Positions 6,576 through 9,990 of a stretch of DNA of 9,990 nt are shown in pieces. How positions within the stretch are numbered: the first letter of the stretch is position 1; every line of letters starts with the position of its first letter. The position numbers and the translations under genes were made by a program. Origin of the DNA: Deltaproteobacteria bacterium (GTDB taxonomy: Bacteria > Desulfobacterota > Deferrimicrobia > Deferrimicrobiales > Deferrimicrobiaceae); contig PQAK01000118.1 of NCBI GenBank assembly GCA_003105225.1, forward strand, positions 1 through 9,990. The letters run 5' to 3'. The notes under the pieces were generated by a model. That model saw only the letters and a program-made list of their open reading frames with translations. It searched no databases and had not been told where the DNA came from.

Positions 6576-6728
6576 CGAGGCGGTGGAGACGGGTTTGGAT
6601 GCAAGGCGCGCGACGTGAGGACGACGAAGGCGTAGTTGACACTACGTCGAGGAGGCCGAACGAGCGCAACGCAGCAGACAAGCCTGTATCCGCCGCCGCA
6701 GTAGGAGGTTGGTGAGAAATGCGGGCTA
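6547..6728. repeat. 182-base imperfect palindromic element with 19-base terminal inverted repeats (MITE-like)
   Basis: The left end TAGCCCGCATTTCTCACCA (6547-6565) is repeated exactly, inverted, at 6710-6728. Symmetry continues inward around the same axis (about 6638). GGAGACGGGTTTG (6585-6597) faces CAAGCCTGTATCC (6679-6691) with 10 of 13 Watson-Crick matches and two more wobble pairs in RNA. The centre is a perfect CGTAGT-TGAC-ACTACG hairpin (6631-6646). There is no plausible gene inside. Both ends carry TA at the outer edge, compatible with a TA target duplication of the kind made by IS630/mariner-type transposases, or simply with the repeat ending there. It looks like a non-autonomous miniature element or a structured intergenic repeat; which family it belongs to I cannot say. 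It overlaps the end of the sirtuin gene and lies between that gene and the aldolase promoter, where its transcript could fold into one long hairpin. It lacks the U-run of an ordinary terminator. Confidence 0.8.
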
Positions 6729-6748
6729 AGCGCGCGGTCGGATCCGCC

Positions 6749-6777
6749 TTGACGCGGGGACCCGAAATCCCAATAAT
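6749..6777 (+). promoter_or_regulatory. Sigma-70-type promoter for the aldolase-rsmD-coaD cluster
   Basis: TTGACG (6749-6754, 5 of 6 to consensus) is followed by a 17-base spacer and AATAAT (6772-6777, 5 of 6). Transcription would start near 6784, giving a leader of about 20 bases that still contains the ribosome site GGGAGGT (6792-6798), seven bases... before the ATG at 6805 (six bases between). It begins 20 bases after the palindromic element. This is the best promoter match in the window and probably feeds the genes downstream as well. No operator-like repeat was recognised inside it. Confidence 0.7.
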
Positions 6778-6804
6778 GATGGGAATCTTCCGGGAGGTCG
6801 TCAA

Positions 6805-7893
6805 ATGAACTGGACGGCGCTGAAGAAGTTCGTGCCGCCGAACGCGGCGGCCAGGATTCCATCGGGAAACCCCGCCTGCCCGCTCAACGGGAGCGATGTG
6901 TTCAAGGCCCTTTCCGCGCATAAGGTGATCGTGATGGCGTGCAACATCCGGATCCCCCTGGTGATCCCCGGGATCATGCGGGCCGCCGACGAGCTGGGCG
7001 CGGTGGTGGCGTTCGAGCTGGCCAAGACGGAAGGCAACGTGGACGGGGGGTACACGGGGATGAACCCGCAGGGGTTCGTCGACACGATCCTCGCCCACGC
7101 GAAGAAGGTGAACTTCTCCGTTCCGTTCGTCATCCACGGCGATCACATCACCGTCAAGAACACCTCCGCCAAGGAGATCGAGGACGCTCGCGCCCTGATC
7201 GCCGCGGAGCTGGCCGCAGGGTACACCTCGTTCGCGATCGACGCCTCCTTCAACCCGATCCCCGACAACGCCCGGATCACCGCCGAGCTCTCCGCGCCGG
7301 TCCGGGAGCGGAAGCTGGGGCTCGAAGTCGAGGTCGGGGAGATCAAGTCCGCGGGGAGCGAATCCACCCTGTCCACCGTCGAGGAAGCGGTCGATCTCAT
7401 GGAGCGCCTCTCCGCCGGCGGGATCGCGCCCGACCTGCTCGCCATCAACAACGGCTCCAAGCACGGCAACTACCTCGAAGGGGAGAAGATCTTCATCGAT
7501 CTCGAGCGGACGGGGCAGATCCACGCGGCGATCCACGACCGGTTCGGCGTCTCCATCGCCCAGCACGGGATCACCGGGACGCCGCTCCACCTCATCGGCA
7601 AGTTCGCCGATTACGGGATCCGCAAGGGGAACGTCGGCACCCAGTGGCAGAACATCGCCCACGCGGGGCTCCCGCCCGAGCTGATGGAGAAGATGCGCGA
7701 CTGGGCCCGGAGCGCCGGCAAGGATATCAAGTTCGCGACGAAGCCGTTCAAGCAAGAGATCGACGCGGTCCCCGCCGAGTATGCCGAAAGGATCGAGCGG
7801 GCGGCCTACCGGGAGGCCCTCCAGCTCTTCCGTGCGTTCCGGGCCGAGGGGACGGCGAAAACGGTCGCCGATTACCTGGCCGCAAACGTCTAG
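6805..7893 (+). CDS. Class II fructose-bisphosphate aldolase-like protein
   Basis: This 362-residue protein has the zinc-site layout of class II aldolases, which reversibly cleave fructose 1,6-bisphosphate (or related ketose bisphosphates) in glycolysis and gluconeogenesis. Matching E. coli FbaA by motif, HGDH (111-114) supplies catalytic D113 and zinc ligand H114, LEVEVGE (173-179) supplies E176, NNGSKHGNY (215-223) supplies H220, and QHGITGTP (253-260) supplies H254 where the usual motif is HGGSG. The N-terminal half contains AFELAKTEGNVDGGYTG (69-85), which replaces the usual SxGxxxY region. The length fits the family (about 285-360). The start is supported by GGGAGGT at 6792-6798. It has its own strong promoter and is followed two bases later by rsmD. 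The fold and metal site are secure; fructose-bisphosphate specificity is inferred, and tagatose-bisphosphate or another aldol substrate is possible given the altered phosphate-loop motif. Confidence 0.82.
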   Translation: MNWTALKKFVPPNAAARIPSGNPACPLNGSDVFKALSAHKVIVMACNIRIPLVIPGIMRAADELGAVVAFELAKTEGNVDGGYTGMNPQGFVDTILAHAKKVNFSVPFVIHGDHITVKNTSAKEIEDARALIAAELAAGYTSFAIDASFNPIPDNARITAELSAPVRERKLGLEVEVGEIKSAGSESTLSTVEEAVDLMERLSAGGIAPDLLAINNGSKHGNYLEGEKIFIDLERTGQIHAAIHDRFGVSIAQHGITGTPLHLIGKFADYGIRKGNVGTQWQNIAHAGLPPELMEKMRDWARSAGKDIKFATKPFKQEIDAVPAEYAERIERAAYREALQLFRAFRAEGTAKTVADYLAANV

Positions 7894-7895
7894 GC

Positions 7896-8447
7896 TTGCG
7901 AATCGTCGCGGGGAAGTGGCGGGGGAGGCCCCTGCGAGCCCCGAAAGGCCTGGCGGTCCGTCCGACGTCGGACCGCGTTCGGGAGGCCATCTTCGATATC
8001 CTCGGGGAACGGGTCTCCGGGACCTCCGTCCTGGACCTTTTCGCCGGAAGCGGGGCGCTCGGCCTGGAGGCGCTCTCCCGCGGGGCGTCCCGGGCGGTCT
8101 TCGTCGAACCGGATCCCGCCGCGTTCGCCGTTCTGCGGAAGAACGTGGAAACACTGGGGGCCGGGGAAGCCGAAGCGTGGCAGCTGGATTACCGGCAGGC
8201 GCTTCGCCGCCTCCGGGCGCGGCCGCAGCGGTTCGATCTCGTGTTTCTGGATCCTCCCTACCGCAAGGGGCTTGCGTCGGAATCCGCCGCGGCCCTCTCC
8301 GGGGCGGGCACGGTGCGGGACGGGGGAACGGTGGTGGTGGAGGAGGCGGTCCGGGCGCCCGAGGCCTCCTTCCCGGAGGGATGGGCGCTCTTCATCGACC
8401 GGCGGTATGGGGACACGAGGGTGATGCTGTTCGAGGTTTCCGCCTGA
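7896..8447 (+). CDS. rsmD: 16S rRNA (guanine(966)-N(2))-methyltransferase RsmD
   Basis: This 183-residue SAM-dependent enzyme methylates N2 of G966 in 16S rRNA during 30S assembly. Family signatures are the N-terminal RIVAGKWRGRPL (2-13), RPTSDRVREAIFDIL (22-36), SAM-binding motif I LDLFAGSGALGLEAL (46-60), the acidic EPDP after strand 2, the catalytic DPPY (119-122) and the C-terminal RRYGDTRV (169-176). Length is typical. The start is TTG at 7896, two bases after the aldolase stop, chosen because conserved RsmD sequence begins at the next codon and no ATG or GTG fits. No clear ribosome site precedes it, so translation is probably coupled to the aldolase gene. The placement before coaD is a widespread bacterial arrangement. 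Confidence 0.93.
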   Translation: MRIVAGKWRGRPLRAPKGLAVRPTSDRVREAIFDILGERVSGTSVLDLFAGSGALGLEALSRGASRAVFVEPDPAAFAVLRKNVETLGAGEAEAWQLDYRQALRRLRARPQRFDLVFLDPPYRKGLASESAAALSGAGTVRDGGTVVVEEAVRAPEASFPEGWALFIDRRYGDTRVMLFEVSA

Positions 8448-8481
8448 GCCCGGAAGCGGAGATCTCCACGAGGGAGGCAAG

Positions 8482-8970
8482 ATGAGGACGATTGCGGTAT
8501 ATCCCGGTTCCTTCGACCCGCCGACCTTCGGGCATCTCGACATCATCGACCGGTCCTCCCGGGTGTTTTCCCGGGTGATCGTCTCCGTCGCCCTGAACAT
8601 CCGGAAGAATGTCATGTTCACGCCGGCGGAGCGGGTGGCCCTGCTGGGCAAGCTCACCCGGTCCTACTCCAACGTGGAGATCGACTCCTTCCGCGGGCTC
8701 CTGGTCAATTACGCGCGGGACAAGGGGGCGCACGTGGTGGTCCGGGGGCTCCGGGCCATATCCGATTTCGAGTACGAGTTCCAGATGGCGCACATGAACA
8801 AGAAGCTGGCGGCCGAGGTGGACACGGTCTTCATGATGACGGGGGAGCGGTACTCCTACATCAGCTCCAACATCGTCAAGGAGATCGCCGCGTTCGGCGG
8901 GAAGATCGACGACCTCGTCCCCGCGCTGGTCCGGGACCAGGTCCTGCGGAAAATCCGGAAGGGCAAATAA
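8482..8970 (+). CDS. coaD: Phosphopantetheine adenylyltransferase
   Basis: This 162-residue enzyme transfers AMP from ATP to 4'-phosphopantetheine, giving dephospho-CoA, the penultimate step of coenzyme A synthesis in the cytosol. It shows the nucleotidyltransferase signature YPGSFDPPTFGH (7-18, with the T/HxGH motif at 15-18), VVVRGLRAISDFEYEFQMA (85-103, whose R88 and R91 lie in the pantetheine/ATP site) and YSYISSNIVKEIA (124-136, equivalent of the ISSTxVKE motif, with N for T). Length matches the family's usual 160 or so. GGGAGG at 8472-8477 lies four bases before the ATG. It follows rsmD by 34 bases and precedes the aminotransferase by 33 bases, so the three are probably co-transcribed. 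Confidence 0.96.
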   Translation: MRTIAVYPGSFDPPTFGHLDIIDRSSRVFSRVIVSVALNIRKNVMFTPAERVALLGKLTRSYSNVEIDSFRGLLVNYARDKGAHVVVRGLRAISDFEYEFQMAHMNKKLAAEVDTVFMMTGERYSYISSNIVKEIAAFGGKIDDLVPALVRDQVLRKIRKGK

Positions 8971-9003
8971 CCCACGAACCGCATCCGTGGAAAGGAGCGA
9001 AGC

Positions 9004-9990
9004 ATGATGAAGCTTGCAGGCAGGGTGGGGAAGATCAAGCCGTCGCCGACGCTGGCGATCACGAGCAAGGCGAAGGCGATGAAGGCGCAGGGGATCGACG
9101 TGGTCGGATTCGGAGCGGGGGAGCCGGACTTCGACACTCCGGACCACATCAAGGAGGCCGCGAAGAAGGCCCTGGACGCGGGATACACGAAATACACGCC
9201 GGTTCCCGGCTCGCCGGAGCTCAAGGACGCCATCATCGCCAAGCTCAAGCGGGACAACGGCCTGGAGTACAAGCGGGAGAACATCATCGTCTCCCTCGGC
9301 GCGAAGCACTCGATCTACAACGTCGCCCAGGCGTTCCTCGAGGAGGGGGACGAGGTGATCATCCCCGCCCCGTACTGGGTCTCCTACCCGGACATCGCCC
9401 TTCTGGCGGGCGCCACGCCGGTGATCGTGGAAACAACCCAGAAAAACGGCTTCAGGATGACCGCCGGGCAGCTGGACAAGGCGATCACCCCCAAGACCAA
9501 GTGCGTGGTGCTGAACAGCCCTTCCAATCCCACGGGATCGGCGTATACGAAAGCGGAGCTGAAGAAGCTGGCGGACGTCGTCGTCAAGCGGGACATCACC
9601 GTCCTCTCCGACGAGATCTACGAGAAGCTCGTCTACGACGGGTTCGAGTTCGCGAGCATCGCCTCGCTCGGCGAGGAGATCAAGAAGCGGACGATCCTGG
9701 TGAACGGCCTGTCCAAGTCCCACTCGATGACCGGGTGGCGGATCGGGTACGTCGCGGCCGACAAGGACCTCGTGGCGGCGATGAACAACATCCAGAGCCA
9801 GAGCACGAGCAACCCCGTCTCCTTCTGCGACAAGGCGTCCGTCGAGGCGCTGAACGGCCCGCAGGACTTCATGAAGGGCTGGGTGGCGGAGTTCGACAAG
9901 CGGCGCCGCTACATCGTCGACCGGCTCAACGGCATCCCGGGCGTGTCCTGCCTCCTCCCGCAGGGCGCGTTCTACGTCTTCCCGAACATC
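9004..9990 (+). CDS. Class I PLP-dependent aminotransferase, aspartate aminotransferase Ib type (3' end cut off)
   Basis: The visible 329 residues match the N-terminal five-sixths of subgroup Ib aspartate aminotransferases (about 390-400 residues), which move amino groups between aspartate and 2-oxoglutarate. Landmarks are FGAGEPDFDTPDHI (36-49), YTKYTPVPGSPELKDAI (61-77), PYWVSY (123-128, with W125 stacking on PLP), NSPSNPTG (171-178, N175), SDEIYEKL (202-209, D203 binding the PLP pyridine), and the Schiff-base lysine K238 with phosphate-binding R246 in GLSKSHSMTGWRIGY. The start is ATG 9004 or the next codon, ATG 9007; AAAGGAG at 8991-8997 suits 9004. Some Ib enzymes also transaminate prephenate, which cannot be judged here because the C-terminal arginine region is outside the window. 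The gene follows coaD by 33 bases, an order I recall from Geobacter-like genomes. Confidence 0.92.
   Translation, partial: MMKLAGRVGKIKPSPTLAITSKAKAMKAQGIDVVGFGAGEPDFDTPDHIKEAAKKALDAGYTKYTPVPGSPELKDAIIAKLKRDNGLEYKRENIIVSLGAKHSIYNVAQAFLEEGDEVIIPAPYWVSYPDIALLAGATPVIVETTQKNGFRMTAGQLDKAITPKTKCVVLNSPSNPTGSAYTKAELKKLADVVVKRDITVLSDEIYEKLVYDGFEFASIASLGEEIKKRTILVNGLSKSHSMTGWRIGYVAADKDLVAAMNNIQSQSTSNPVSFCDKASVEALNGPQDFMKGWVAEFDKRRRYIVDRLNGIPGVSCLLPQGAFYVFPNI

Noticed and set aside
6547..6728. The palindromic element as a classical rho-independent terminator or attachment site
   Set aside because: It is far larger than a terminator, is not followed by a U-run, and no integrase or tRNA gene is near.
6487..8154. 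Long minus-strand open frame opposite the sirtuin end, the repeat, aldolase and rsmD
   Set aside because: It crosses several genes and the palindromic element, has no homology that I recognise and looks like a GC-rich antisense shadow.
8972..8990. Small hairpin CCACG ... CGTGG after coaD as a terminator
   Set aside because: The stem is only five base pairs with a nine-base loop and no U-run; the next gene's ribosome site follows immediately, so a terminator is unlikely.
8392..9723. 443-codon minus-strand frame opposite coaD and the aminotransferase
   Set aside because: Asp/His/Leu/Val-rich shadow translation of two clear plus-strand genes; no motif.

Overview
The window looks like chromosomal DNA of a Gram-negative, GC-rich bacterium (roughly two-thirds G+C by eye). 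It encodes a TolC-type outer-membrane channel and an inner-membrane efflux pump, so there are two membranes. It also carries a futalosine-pathway menaquinone gene and a DUF1858 redox-disulfide protein, which are common in anaerobic or respiring Deltaproteobacteria (Desulfobacterota) and relatives. From memory, unchecked, the order rsmD - coaD - aspartate aminotransferase also fits Geobacter-like genomes. No rRNA, tRNA, CRISPR array, phage gene or complete transposon was seen.

There are two divergent halves. The left half (1-5707, minus strand) is one compact operon read right to left: TolC-like outer-membrane channel, MacA/HlyD-type periplasmic adaptor, MacB/LolD-type ATPase, MacB/FtsX-type permease, MqnA-family menaquinone enzyme, and a DUF1858 protein cut by the window edge. 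Every junction from tolC to mqnA overlaps (three 4-base ATGA overlaps and one 23-base overlap), so translation is probably coupled. The first four genes form a complete tripartite ABC efflux system, with the pump split into separate ATPase and permease chains. The coupling of that exporter to a quinone-biosynthesis gene is the unexpected part.

A 115-base divergent spacer (5708-5822) holds weak candidate promoters for both directions. The right half (5823-9990, plus strand) starts with a class III sirtuin deacylase. Next is a 182-base near-palindromic element (6547-6728) with 19-base perfect terminal inverted repeats. It overlaps the sirtuin's 3' end and supplies its last residues and stop codon.

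Just downstream is the best promoter in the window (TTGACG, 17-base spacer, AATAAT). It drives a class II fructose-bisphosphate-aldolase-like gene, followed closely by rsmD, coaD and a class I aminotransferase that runs off the right edge. This half is housekeeping: glycolysis/gluconeogenesis, 16S rRNA methylation, coenzyme A synthesis and amino-acid metabolism.

No clear new defence or mobile system is present. The most worthwhile observations are the concentric palindromic element and its intrusion into the sirtuin gene, the exporter-menaquinone operon, and the divergent aldolase active-site motifs.
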